Positions 16,337 through 24,013 of a stretch of 64,000 nt of DNA are shown one piece after another; positions within the stretch are counted from its first letter, which is position 1, and the number at the start of each line of letters is the position of its first letter. Where the stretch lies: positions 1 to 64,000 of the forward strand of contig CAKUAI010000004.1 in the NCBI GenBank assembly GCA_934636245.1. Reading direction: 5' to 3'. This DNA is from an uncultured Coriobacteriales bacterium. GTDB taxonomy: Bacteria; Actinomycetota; Coriobacteriia; Coriobacteriales; UMGS124. The translations under genes were made by a program, and so were the position numbers. The notes below the pieces were generated by a model that worked only from the letters and a program-made list of their open reading frames with translations, was not told the DNA's origin and did no database searches.

Positions 16337-18529
16337 TTAAGCGCTGGCCAGGGCCGCGTTCACTGCCTCGAAGATGGCCTTGGAGGTGACGGTTGCGCCA
16401 GAGACGGCGGCCACGCCGTCGGTGCCGTTGGCCTCGACGATGGCGGCGGGCAGCTGCTCGATGGCCTTGGAGCCGATGCCCTGGGTCTCGGAGTTCTCGC
16501 CAACCTCAACGGCAGTGATCTTGCCACCCTCGACGGTGACGGTCACGGGCACGTCGCCGCCGATGCCCTTGGCGGAACCCTCGTAGGTGCCGTCAGCGAT
16601 GGCCGCGACATCGGTCGCAGGGGCCTCCTCGCCGGGCATGCCCATGGAAGACTCCTCAACGGGCTGGTTGGCGGCATCCTCAGCGGTCCATTCGATGGGC
16701 TGGTTCTTCATCTCGTAGGTCTCGACGACGGTGTTGTCGATGATGGAGACGTCGCCGTCGTGGGCGGCAATCATGCCCTCGATGCGGCCGTATACCAGGG
16801 CGAACGAGCGGGAGATGCCGGGCACGGTGGTGGGGTAGCCGGAAGAGAAGCGACCGCCCTGGTTGTTGCCGGCGGCATAGAGGCCCTCGATGACCTGCTC
16901 GTTGTCGTCGACGACGCGGCCGTACTTGTCGGTCATGATGCCCGAGGAGGACACGAGGAGAGGACCGGCGTTGTTGAACTTGCAGGCGTAGTAGGGCGGG
17001 TTCTCCAGGGCGTACATGCAATTGGCAGCCTTGTAGTAGTCCGTGTCCTCGCCGGCTGCGGCCAGCTCGTTGTAGCGGGCGATGGCGGCCAGGGCGGCGT
17101 CGGCGTCGGCGATGTCGGTCTGGGCGATGAGCTCCTCGAGCGTGTCGGCAGTGACCGTGGTACCGGCCTTCACGGCCTCGTCGATCTGGGCCTGCGAGCC
17201 GAAGCCGTCGTTGGAGGAGAGGCGCTGGTTATCGCCGTCCTTGAGCTCGTAGATGACCTGGCCGTGGCCGGCGCCCATGAAGCCGACTTCCTCGTTCCAC
17301 TTGGAGTCGAAAATCTGCCAGCAGTGGTCCTGGTTGTTGCGCATCATCTGGTCCTGAATCTCCTGACCAGGGATGTCCTCGTTCATGAAGCGCTCACCGT
17401 CGAGGTTGAGCATGAGCATGGGGGCGCAGCCGAGCGGGCCGCCCATGGTGTGGGCCATGCCGGCGTGGGGGCCGGGCTCCATGCGGGCGCCAACCCACAG
17501 GGCCATCTTGTCGCCGTCGCCGGTGTTAGCGGCGTTGCCGTCGGGGTCGGTGGCGGAGTACATCACGGGCAGGTAGTAGTACCAGGGCATGTAGTACTGG
17601 AACATCTCGTTGTCGCCCGTGTAGTCGCCCGTGCACAGGATGACGCCCTTGGCGGCGTTGAACTTGAGGTACTCGCCCTCATAGGTCTTGGCGATAAGAG
17701 CGGTGACGCGGCCGGACTTCTGGTCATCGCCACGGACAAGCTGGTAGCCGGCGGTCTGGTAGTACGTGGTGCAGTTGCCAGTGGCTTCGGCAGCCTTCAC
17801 GAGGGCCTCGCCGCAGTAGGTGAAGCTCTGGGCGCCACCCAGGCGGTAGGTGGTCTGCCAGGTGCCGTAGTAAGCCTCGCGGGGCTCATAGGGGTTGGGC
17901 AGGGGGAAGCGCTCGGGCTGAATCCATGCACCGGCACCGTTGGGGGTCGGGGTGGCCGTGGCCTCGAGGATGTACAGGTCGTCCAGGGCGTCGCACACCC
18001 AGTCGAAGGTGGCGCCGGAGTGACGCAGCCAGGTCATGTAGAGGTCCTGGTTGGCCTTGGAGGTGGAGCCCTTCATGAGTTCGTGGACGATGCCCTCGGC
18101 GTCATGGCTGTAGTTGAAGCGATCAGTGAACTGGCTCTCGAAGGCGCCCACATCACCACCGTTGAACGTAGCGCCTGCGCCCTTCTCGAGCAGGCACACC
18201 TTGGCGCCTTCCTCGGCGGCCGCGCGGGCAGCGGCCTCGCCGGCGGGGCCGGCGCCCACGACGACGACGTCGCAGTCGATGGTCTGGGAAATCTGATCGT
18301 CGCCGATAAGCTCGGGGGCGGTGAAGAAGCTGGGGTCGGCGATGACCTTCTCGCGCACGGCGTCGGTGGCGCCAGAGGCGTTGGCGGCCGTGGTGGGGTC
18401 AGCTGCGCCCTCGGCTGCGGCCTTGCCTTCCTCGGCAAGGGCGGTGGCAGCAGCTGCGCTCATGGCGATGCCGCTCACGCCAAGTGCGGCGCTGCGCAGG
18501 AAGAATCGACGGGAAATCTGCTCACTCAT
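16337..18529 (-). CDS. Tat-exported flavoprotein reductase, FAD domain plus C-terminal FMN-binding domain (fumarate/urocanate reductase-like)
   Basis: 730 residues. A twin-arginine signal (SRRFFLR, residues 6-12, then a hydrophobic AAA stretch) predicts export of the folded, cofactor-loaded protein. A FAD-binding Rossmann fold begins at GAGPAG (92-97), with the fumarate reductase-type flavoprotein body after it. The last ~85 residues are an FMN-binding domain ending in SGATVTS (710-716), the consensus at which ApbE/Ftp attaches FMN covalently, probably on Thr713. In classical urocanate and methacrylate reductases of this group the FMN domain is N-terminal; here it is C-terminal. AAGGAG precedes the start. 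The electron acceptor cannot be told from sequence. Confidence 0.88.
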   Translation of the reverse strand: MSEQISRRFFLRSAALGVSGIAMSAAAATALAEEGKAAAEGAADPTTAANASGATDAVREKVIADPSFFTAPELIGDDQISQTIDCDVVVVGAGPAGEAAARAAAEEGAKVCLLEKGAGATFNGGDVGAFESQFTDRFNYSHDAEGIVHELMKGSTSKANQDLYMTWLRHSGATFDWVCDALDDLYILEATATPTPNGAGAWIQPERFPLPNPYEPREAYYGTWQTTYRLGGAQSFTYCGEALVKAAEATGNCTTYYQTAGYQLVRGDDQKSGRVTALIAKTYEGEYLKFNAAKGVILCTGDYTGDNEMFQYYMPWYYYLPVMYSATDPDGNAANTGDGDKMALWVGARMEPGPHAGMAHTMGGPLGCAPMLMLNLDGERFMNEDIPGQEIQDQMMRNNQDHCWQIFDSKWNEEVGFMGAGHGQVIYELKDGDNQRLSSNDGFGSQAQIDEAVKAGTTVTADTLEELIAQTDIADADAALAAIARYNELAAAGEDTDYYKAANCMYALENPPYYACKFNNAGPLLVSSSGIMTDKYGRVVDDNEQVIEGLYAAGNNQGGRFSSGYPTTVPGISRSFALVYGRIEGMIAAHDGDVSIIDNTVVETYEMKNQPIEWTAEDAANQPVEESSMGMPGEEAPATDVAAIADGTYEGSAKGIGGDVPVTVTVEGGKITAVEVGENSETQGIGSKAIEQLPAAIVEANGTDGVAAVSGATVTSKAIFEAVNAALASA

Positions 18530-18566
18530 GCTGTGTTCTCCTTATCGAACGAACAGGACTATTTCA

Positions 18567-18606
18567 GAGGGAAGGGCAGGGGAGTGCGAGGGCCTGCCCT
18601 TCCCTC
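18567..18606 (-). promoter_or_regulatory. Strong hairpin in the leader of the 730-residue flavoprotein gene
   Basis: Perfect 14-bp stem (18567-18580 paired with 18593-18606, 12-base loop) ends about 29 bases before the ribosome-binding site of the flavoprotein on the minus strand. No U-run follows it in that direction, so it is not a standard terminator. A 5'-UTR structure or a processing/stability element is possible. Confidence 0.6.
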
Positions 18607-18683
18607 GTGAAATCAAATAACGCTTGCGGACTACTCGGGCCTCTCGAGGCTGCAGCAGGCCAGGTTCTGCATCAACATAAAGC

Positions 18684-18763
18684 GGGTTCTGATGCGCAAG
18701 GCGCACAGGGCCGACGTGTACTGGCGTACTCTAGGCCCTGTGCAACGCGGCGCATCAGGTTCC
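18684..18763 (-). repeat. Structured tandem element, copy 1 (proximal)
   Basis: Long interrupted hairpin. Outer stem 18689-18697 / 18750-18758 (9 bp, perfect), internal loop AAGGC / AACGCG, inner stem 18703-18712 / 18734-18743 (10 bp, perfect), and an apical loop with TACTGGCGTAC. It is flanked by GGGTT and GTTCC. A second copy follows at 18779. It lies between the two flavoprotein genes, transcribed as part of the minus-strand leader or spacer. Confidence 0.75.
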
Positions 18764-18778
18764 GTATCTGCTAATAGT

Positions 18779-18879
18779 GGGTTCTCGTCCGCAAGGCGCG
18801 CGGATGCGATGTGCGCGGTGCGGGCCTTTGGCCTACTGGACGTACATGAGCGTCCGCGGAACGCGGTGGACGAGGTTCC
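18779..18879 (-). repeat. Structured tandem element, copy 2 (distal)
   Basis: Same architecture as copy 1, with different stem sequences that remain paired: outer stem 18784-18790 / 18868-18874 (7 bp), internal loop GCAAGGCG / GAACGCGGT, inner stem 18799-18807 / 18850-18858 (9 bp, one G-U), apical part with an extra small hairpin and TACTGGACGTAC. The GGGTTCT and AGGTTCC borders are identical to copy 1. It begins about 10 bases beyond the stop codon of the 574-residue flavoprotein. A degenerate third unit (GGCCT/AGGCC, about 18638-18667) may follow copy 1. Confidence 0.75.
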
Positions 18880-18889
18880 ACATCATCCC

Positions 18890-20614
18890 CTAGAGGTTGC
18901 CGAGGTAATCACCGAGGGCATAGCCGCCAGCCAGCGCAAACCCGATGGAAGCACCGTTCATGGGCGCGGTGTACTGCAGCGGGAAGCGGCCGCCTGCGCA
19001 GTTGCCCGTGGCGTACAGGCCGGCGATTTTGTCAAACGTCTGGGCCGCCATGACCTGCTGGTTGCCGTCGACGAACAGGCCGGCGAACGCGCACATGATG
19101 TCGTTGCGGTTGGGCGTGTTGGCATAGCAGTAGTAGGGCGGGTTGGTGAGGGCGATCATGTAGGTCGGGTCCTTGCCGAAGTCGTCGTCGGCGCCCTTCT
19201 CGCACAGCTCGTTGTAGCGCGCCACGGTGTCAATGAAGGTCTGCTGAGATTCCTCGTCGAGGCCCATGTACTCGGCCAACTCCTCGATGGTGTCGGCGCC
19301 GTACATGTAAGCAGGATTGTCGGGACCGGTGTAGGCCGGGCCGCGCTGGATCTTCACTGCCAGGCCGTCCTTGCCGGCGGCGTAGGCCTGATCCATGGAG
19401 TCCTGAAGGGAGGAGATTGCCTCGTCGGTGGCTTCCGGGTTGAAGTGCTCGAGCGGATTGACGTCCATGTAGGCGGCCACGTTGGCATCCCACACGTCGT
19501 AAATGAAGCCCTGCGGCTGGCGGGCGCCGGAGATGCCGGACAGAACGCCGCCGGCGAAGCCCTCGTCGCCGTAGCGCTCACCGTACTTGTTGACGCGCAA
19601 CACCGGTGTGCCGGCAAGCGGGCTCATCGGCAGACCGAAGTTGCCGCCCATGGCAGCACGTGGGCCAATTTCCATGGCGGCACCGGCCCACAGGCCCATC
19701 TTCTGGCCCTGGCCACTCCAGCCCTGGCCGGCAAGCTGCTCCTCAGCCGTGTTGGTCTCGGCGACTTCTTGGCAAAGCGCGGCGAACATGTCCTTGTCGC
19801 CCGAGCAGTCACCGGCGGCCAAGACAACGCCGAGCTTGGCGGTGTACTTGTGGAACTTACCGTCACCATCCTTGCCAACGACGCCGGTAACGCCGTCGGT
19901 CGCATTGCCGATGAGGCAGTAGCCGCTCATGCCGTACACCACAGTGCCGCCGGCGTCAACGATTGCCTGGCGCTGAGCAGCCATGGCCTTGTTGATGCCC
20001 ATGCCGAAGCTGGCGGCGGCAGGGTAGGAGCAGAAGTCGCCCACCTTGTGCTGCCAGCCGGCGGGTGCCGGCCACGCCTGGGCCATGGGCTTGGAGTCCT
20101 CGGGACACACGGCCACGAGGTCATCGAGGGCCTTGCCGCCGAACACGGCGAAGTCGTGGACAAGCTTGCCGTTGGCGCGGTTGGCGCTGTGAAGCTGCCA
20201 GTTGTGCACGAACTCGGCGACATCGTACTCGGGCACGCCCTGGTCGAACTGCCACTGGGAGTTGATGTGACCGATGGCCTGGCCAAGAATCATGAAGGTG
20301 TCGACGTCGTCGTCCTGCTGCTCAAGCACGATGACGCTCTTGCCCAGCTCGGCGGCATGACGGGCGCAGGCGGCACCGGAGTGGCCGCAGCCCACGACAA
20401 CAATGTCGGCTTCGCTTTCATCCTCAAACTCGGTGGGCATCTCGGGCGCCTTGCCCAGCCAGGCGGGGTTCTCCTTGAAAATGGTGGGGACGGCGCCGTC
20501 TGCGGGCTTCGCCTCCTCGGCGACAGCGGTGCCGGCGGCTACGGTGCCTGCGGCGGCGAGGGCTGCGCTGGTGACGAAGATGCGGCGGGTAAGCGCCTTT
20601 TCTGTCATGCTCAT
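18890..20614 (-). CDS. Tat-exported FAD-binding flavoprotein (fumarate reductase flavoprotein family), no FMN domain
   Basis: 574 residues. Twin-arginine signal TRRIFV (residues 9-14) plus an alanine-rich hydrophobic stretch predicts folded export. The FAD Rossmann motif is GCGHSG (75-80). The rest follows the FAD-dependent fumarate reductase/succinate dehydrogenase flavoprotein family that is greatly expanded in gut Coriobacteriia. There is no FMN domain, so electrons must arrive from a separate donor, none of which is encoded here. AGGAG lies 6 bases before the ATG. It is a distant paralogue of the next gene on this strand, 360 bp away. The substrate is unknown. Confidence 0.86.
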   Translation of the reverse strand: MSMTEKALTRRIFVTSAALAAAGTVAAGTAVAEEAKPADGAVPTIFKENPAWLGKAPEMPTEFEDESEADIVVVGCGHSGAACARHAAELGKSVIVLEQQDDDVDTFMILGQAIGHINSQWQFDQGVPEYDVAEFVHNWQLHSANRANGKLVHDFAVFGGKALDDLVAVCPEDSKPMAQAWPAPAGWQHKVGDFCSYPAAASFGMGINKAMAAQRQAIVDAGGTVVYGMSGYCLIGNATDGVTGVVGKDGDGKFHKYTAKLGVVLAAGDCSGDKDMFAALCQEVAETNTAEEQLAGQGWSGQGQKMGLWAGAAMEIGPRAAMGGNFGLPMSPLAGTPVLRVNKYGERYGDEGFAGGVLSGISGARQPQGFIYDVWDANVAAYMDVNPLEHFNPEATDEAISSLQDSMDQAYAAGKDGLAVKIQRGPAYTGPDNPAYMYGADTIEELAEYMGLDEESQQTFIDTVARYNELCEKGADDDFGKDPTYMIALTNPPYYCYANTPNRNDIMCAFAGLFVDGNQQVMAAQTFDKIAGLYATGNCAGGRFPLQYTAPMNGASIGFALAGGYALGDYLGNL

Positions 20615-20642
20615 TACATGCTCCTAACGTATGAGGAACCTT

Positions 20643-20705
20643 GCAGACAACCCGTTGCGGGCTTGCCTGCGATGACAGGGCAGACTCTAGGGCGCTTGAG
20701 TGCCC
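20643..20705 (-). promoter_or_regulatory. Two small leader hairpins upstream of the 574-residue flavoprotein gene
   Basis: GCAG/CTGC enclosing CCCG/CGGG (20643-20670), and GGGCGCT/AGTGCCC (20690-20705). Both lie between the operator-like dyad at 20711 and the start codon on the minus strand. Confidence 0.45.
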
Positions 20706-20710
20706 AAATC

Positions 20711-20729
20711 TTCACCTCGTGTCCGTGAA
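20711..20729. promoter_or_regulatory. Operator-like dyad, degenerate copy
   Basis: TTCACCTCGTGTCCGTGAA: same left half (TTCACCTCG), same outer right half (GTGAA) and same 19-base length as the core of the perfect dyad at 20757-20775. The centres are 46 bp apart. Probably a weaker second binding site of the same regulator. Confidence 0.55.
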
Positions 20730-20753
20730 CCTTGTTTTAGCTGGCAGAAAGCC

Positions 20754-20778
20754 TAGTTCACCTCGATGAGGTGAACTA
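20754..20778. promoter_or_regulatory. Perfect 11-bp inverted repeat, probable operator of the redox island
   Basis: TAGTTCACCTC (20754-20764), 3-base spacer GAT, GAGGTGAACTA (20768-20778). It lies in the 262-bp region between the divergent flavoprotein (-) and LuxR (+) genes. The adjacent LuxR-type regulator is the obvious candidate ligand (inference). Confidence 0.7.
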
Positions 20779-20876
20779 TTTCGGGCATTTTGTACCTTGT
20801 GGGAATACGTGTTCGCTCCGTCGTGTCGTCAATGCGACCTTTTGGGCGAGGTGGCGTATCATAGGGAGCTGAAAAA

Positions 20877-22466
20877 ATGCAGCCAACGGTGAGGCTGAAA
20901 AGGGGACGGCACGATATGCTAAAAAATGTTATCGATGCCATGGCGGGCGTTGTCAAAGACGGGTGTCAGCGTCTCATTGCGCTATGCCTGGCTGTCGCTT
21001 TGACGCTTGCGGGTGTCACCCGCGCTCTGCTTGAGATGAGCGTCGGCGGGGTAGGCAGCTTTCCCATGCCGGGGGACAATCTGCTCATGCTGGGCTTGTG
21101 CTTGGTGTGTTGCTGGGCTGTGTCCCATTGGCACCGCAGTGTCGCGCGGGTTGCTCGCACGGTAGTGGGAAGGGCGGTTGTGGCGGGTTTCGCGCTCACC
21201 TGTCTTGTCTTGTTGCAAGTCTGCCGGGTGCTCAATCCGCTTGTGGGCGCGCAGCTGCTCTTCTTTGTGGGGGCATTTGTGCGCGTGGCAGGCCTCTTCA
21301 TGCTTGTTGCCGTGTATGCGCGCGTCGACGCTCGGGATGTGGGTGCGCTTGCTGCGCAGGTCGTGTGGGCTTTGGGCGTCTCCGTGGTGCTCGATTTCGT
21401 CTTCTTGTTGCTTGCGCCCGGTGGTGTCGCCGTCGTGAGCTTCGTGTTGCCGTTTGTAGCATGGGCGTGCTTAAAAAGGCTTGATACGATGGATGACGTT
21501 TCGAACGCGCCGAGCGCCCCGCCTTCGACGTGTCCCTCGGCGTCTCCCCGTGAGTCCACGTTGGAGCGAGCGCGCCTGTGCGAGAGGCCGTCATGTGTTA
21601 AAATGCCAGGATTTCGCTTGTTTACGTTTGGCTTGTATGGGATGGTGGGCGGCCTTGCCTCAAGTCAGGCCCATGCACTGGCTCCCACAGCCATGGTGCA
21701 GCCTTCACTTTTGCATTCTTGCCTGGTAAACGACCTGGGCCTTGTCCTGGGTGCATGTGCGCTCATCGCAGGGACGCTGTGGCTCGTCAGCCGCTGTGTC
21801 GATCCGTTTGCCCTGCGCTGCTTGCTGGTGCCCGCCTTTCTCGTGGCCATCTTTCTGGCCCCGCTGCTCGCGGGGTTCATGGGCGAGGTGGTACCCGTGC
21901 TCATGGCGCTGTCGCAGGCCTTGTTCTACGGTATGCTGTGGATGTTCCCCACGCCTGCCCCTGCTGATGAGCGGTTGCGCTGGTTTGCTGCGGTCTGCGG
22001 CGCCTTTTTTGTGGGCACCCATGCGGGCATGTGGCTTGGGGGCGATTTCCTGCCCGCGTCGGGCGCGGGTGACATTTATATGGTTGTAGCCGCCTTGGCT
22101 TTGGCGGCTCTCATCATGGTGGAGTTTGCGCCTCGTCTGTTTGGTCCGCATGACGGGGTCGCTCTCGTTGATGTGGGTGATGCGGCTTCTTTGGGTGAGG
22201 TACAAGACGCTTCCGCATGCCCCGATCCTGCCTTGGAGGCAAGCGCTGCCCTCGACGCCCTTGCCAGCCATGCTGCCGATGTCTGGGGGCTCACACCTCG
22301 TGAGCGTGCCGTGCTGCCGGGCCTTTTGCGCGGGCGCAGCGTCGCCTGGGTTGCCGAAAGCCTTACTGTGAGCAAGAACACCGTGCACACCCATATGCGC
22401 AACATCTATCAGAAGGCGGGGGTCCACTCCCAAGAGGAACTTATCGACGCTGCTGAGGCGCTGTAG
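20877..22466 (+). CDS. Membrane-anchored LuxR-type transcriptional regulator
   Basis: 529 residues. Many hydrophobic segments (about ten to twelve) in two blocks separated by a polar loop around residues 200-240 form a transporter-like membrane domain. A cytosolic LuxR/GerE helix-turn-helix follows at the C-terminus (about 472-525: LTPRERAVLPGLLRGRSVAW, VSKNTVHTHMRNIYQKAGVH). This architecture is characteristic of Coriobacteriia, where such genes often flank the respiratory flavoprotein reductases they are thought to control. Two starts are possible: ATG 20877 (GGGAG 8 bases upstream) and ATG 20916 (AGGGGA 9 bases upstream). A -10-like TATCAT at 20857 would leave almost no leader for the first. 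Confidence 0.88.
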   Translation: MQPTVRLKRGRHDMLKNVIDAMAGVVKDGCQRLIALCLAVALTLAGVTRALLEMSVGGVGSFPMPGDNLLMLGLCLVCCWAVSHWHRSVARVARTVVGRAVVAGFALTCLVLLQVCRVLNPLVGAQLLFFVGAFVRVAGLFMLVAVYARVDARDVGALAAQVVWALGVSVVLDFVFLLLAPGGVAVVSFVLPFVAWACLKRLDTMDDVSNAPSAPPSTCPSASPRESTLERARLCERPSCVKMPGFRLFTFGLYGMVGGLASSQAHALAPTAMVQPSLLHSCLVNDLGLVLGACALIAGTLWLVSRCVDPFALRCLLVPAFLVAIFLAPLLAGFMGEVVPVLMALSQALFYGMLWMFPTPAPADERLRWFAAVCGAFFVGTHAGMWLGGDFLPASGAGDIYMVVAALALAALIMVEFAPRLFGPHDGVALVDVGDAASLGEVQDASACPDPALEASAALDALASHAADVWGLTPRERAVLPGLLRGRSVAWVAESLTVSKNTVHTHMRNIYQKAGVHSQEELIDAAEAL

Positions 22467-22524
22467 GGGGAGGGCGCGTGAATCGCGCAGGGGGAGCACC
22501 TCGTTTGTGGTGTTCGGCCCATAC

Positions 22525-22570
22525 AAAAACCGCCCGTCAACCTTGTCTGGGATGGTTGACGGGCGGTTTG
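22525..22570. terminator. Bidirectional intrinsic terminator
   Basis: Perfect 16-bp stem 22527-22542 / 22554-22569 with an A-run before and a T-run after. It lies between the convergent LuxR gene (+) and FmdB-like gene (-). Confidence 0.9.
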
Positions 22571-22603
22571 GTGTTTTAGGGTTTGGGATGGAACAGGGGC
22601 GCC

Positions 22604-22927
22604 TTACTCGCTCTTGGCGCTAGCCGTGCTGGCTGCAGGCTTGCTGTCGGACGCGGAGCTGCCCGACGTCTCCGGCGTGCTCTGGCTGGAGGCCTTTGCG
22701 CCCTCCGAGCCGTCTTTGCCGGCACCGGTTGCGGGGGTAGCCGAGGAGCTGCCGCGTTGGTCGGTGTTGTAGAAGCCGCTGCCCTTGAGCACGATGCCGC
22801 TTGCGGAGAACTCGCGCGAGGCGGCAGCGCCGCAGTCGGGGCATACGACTTCGGGATGCTCGCGCATTCCATGGGAGACCTCGAACACCTTGCCGCAGGA
22901 CGTGCAGCGATAATCGTAGCGTGCCAT
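22604..22927 (-). CDS. FmdB-type zinc ribbon protein
   Basis: 107 residues. The first ~50 form a FmdB/CxxC_CxxC-SSSS zinc ribbon: MARYDYRC at the start, Cys8/Cys11 and Cys29/Cys32, then GIVLKGSGFYNTD. The remaining half is a low-complexity Ser/Ala/Thr/Lys tail, common in this family. Function is unknown; the name comes from a proposed regulator of formamide degradation in Methylophilus. AAGGAG precedes the ATG. Transcribed toward the LuxR gene. Confidence 0.9.
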   Translation of the reverse strand: MARYDYRCTSCGKVFEVSHGMREHPEVVCPDCGAAASREFSASGIVLKGSGFYNTDQRGSSSATPATGAGKDGSEGAKASSQSTPETSGSSASDSKPAASTASAKSE

Positions 22928-23081
22928 TCTTCAGAACTCCTTGCTTGGGTGTGGCCACGTGGGCCGCATGGGTAGGTCGCGTTTGTTTGAAACTACTGTA
23001 TCCAATGCCGTTGGCAAAATTACGGTGGCAGTGTGGGTTCCATATGCTTTACGATAACAACTTGCGCCCGCAGGGCGTTTC

Positions 23082-23175
23082 TATACGACGGGAGCCGCGA
23101 CAGGCGGCTGAGAGGCAGGCCGTAAAGCGCCTGCGACCGAGACGACCGTGCCGGTAATGCGGCACGAGCAGAAAG
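23082..23175 (+). promoter_or_regulatory. TPP riboswitch (THI element)
   Basis: The conserved THI-box segments are present in order: GGCTGAGAGGC (23105-23115), a helix closing with CCTGCGACC, and GTGCCGGTAATGCGGCACG (about 23148-23166). The element ends just before the ribosome site AAAGGGG of thiM, so thiamine pyrophosphate binding probably blocks translation initiation. No terminator hairpin is seen between it and the gene. Exact ends are estimates. Confidence 0.88.
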
Positions 23176-23182
23176 GGGTTGC

Positions 23183-24013
23183 ATGCCCATGCTCGCAGAG
23201 CGATTCGAAGCAGTTCGCAAGTCCGTACCCTTGGTTCACAACATCACGAACTATGTGACTGTCCACGATGTGGCCAACGTTATCATCGCGTGCGGCGGCT
23301 CTCCCATCATGAGCGACGAACCTGACGACGTGGAGGACATCACCTCCATTTGTGGTGCGCTCAACATCAATATCGGCACGCTCAACTCCCAGTCCATCCG
23401 CGCCATGGTGCTCGCCAGCGCCCGCGCCGAGCAGCTCGGCCATCCCATCGTGCTCGACCCGGTGGGTGCCGGTGCCAGCAAGCTGCGTACATCCACGGCT
23501 TCCACGCTCCTTGCCCAGCGCAAGATTTCCGTCGTGCGCGGCAACATGAGCGAGATCAAGGCCCTCGCCGCCGGTACTTCAACCACGCGCGGCGTCGACG
23601 TGGCTGCCGATGACGTGGTCACTACCAGCAACCTCGACGAGATGGTGCGTTTTGTGCGCCAGTTCAGCGCTGCGTCGGGCTCCATTGTGGCCGCTTCCGG
23701 CGTCATCGACCTGGTGAGCGATGCCGAGCATACCTACGTCATTTCCAACGGTCACCGTCTTATGGGCCAGATTACGGGTTCGGGCTGCATGTTGAGCGGT
23801 GTGGTGGGCGCCTATATTGCGGCGAACCCCGACAACATGCTCGAGGCCGTTGCGTCGGCTTTCTGCATGTACGGCCTGGCCGGCAAGTTTGCCGCTGACC
23901 GTGCCCTTGAGGAGGGCGTCGGCAACGCCACGTATTCGAACTATCTCATCGACGAGGTCTTCAAGATGACCGCCGACAAGGTGGAGCAGGGCGCCATCTA
24001 TGACCTCATCTAA
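23183..24013 (+). CDS. thiM: Hydroxyethylthiazole kinase
   Basis: 276-residue ThiM phosphorylating 4-methyl-5-(2-hydroxyethyl)thiazole for thiamine salvage. Family features: VPLVHNITNYVTVHDVAN at the N-terminus, GALNINIGTL, PIVLDPVGAGAS, VRGNMSEI, and the catalytic/phosphate segment ITGSGCMLSGVVGAYIA. The first gene under the TPP riboswitch. ThiE starts 14 bases inside its 3' end. Confidence 0.96.
   Translation: MPMLAERFEAVRKSVPLVHNITNYVTVHDVANVIIACGGSPIMSDEPDDVEDITSICGALNINIGTLNSQSIRAMVLASARAEQLGHPIVLDPVGAGASKLRTSTASTLLAQRKISVVRGNMSEIKALAAGTSTTRGVDVAADDVVTTSNLDEMVRFVRQFSAASGSIVAASGVIDLVSDAEHTYVISNGHRLMGQITGSGCMLSGVVGAYIAANPDNMLEAVASAFCMYGLAGKFAADRALEEGVGNATYSNYLIDEVFKMTADKVEQGAIYDLI

Noticed and set aside
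16760..18610. 616-codon open frame on the plus strand
   Set aside because: Antisense to the 730-residue flavoprotein; the translation is Val/Gly/Ala-rich low complexity with no motif.
18620..18890. CRISPR array or second CDS between the flavoproteins
   Set aside because: Repeats are only two, palindromic and of unequal length with no spacers, and no frame has a plausible protein.
20634..20672. Third copy of the GGAACCT-bordered structured element
   Set aside because: GGAACCTTGC resembles the border, but the internal-loop strands and apical motif are absent, so similarity is probably chance.
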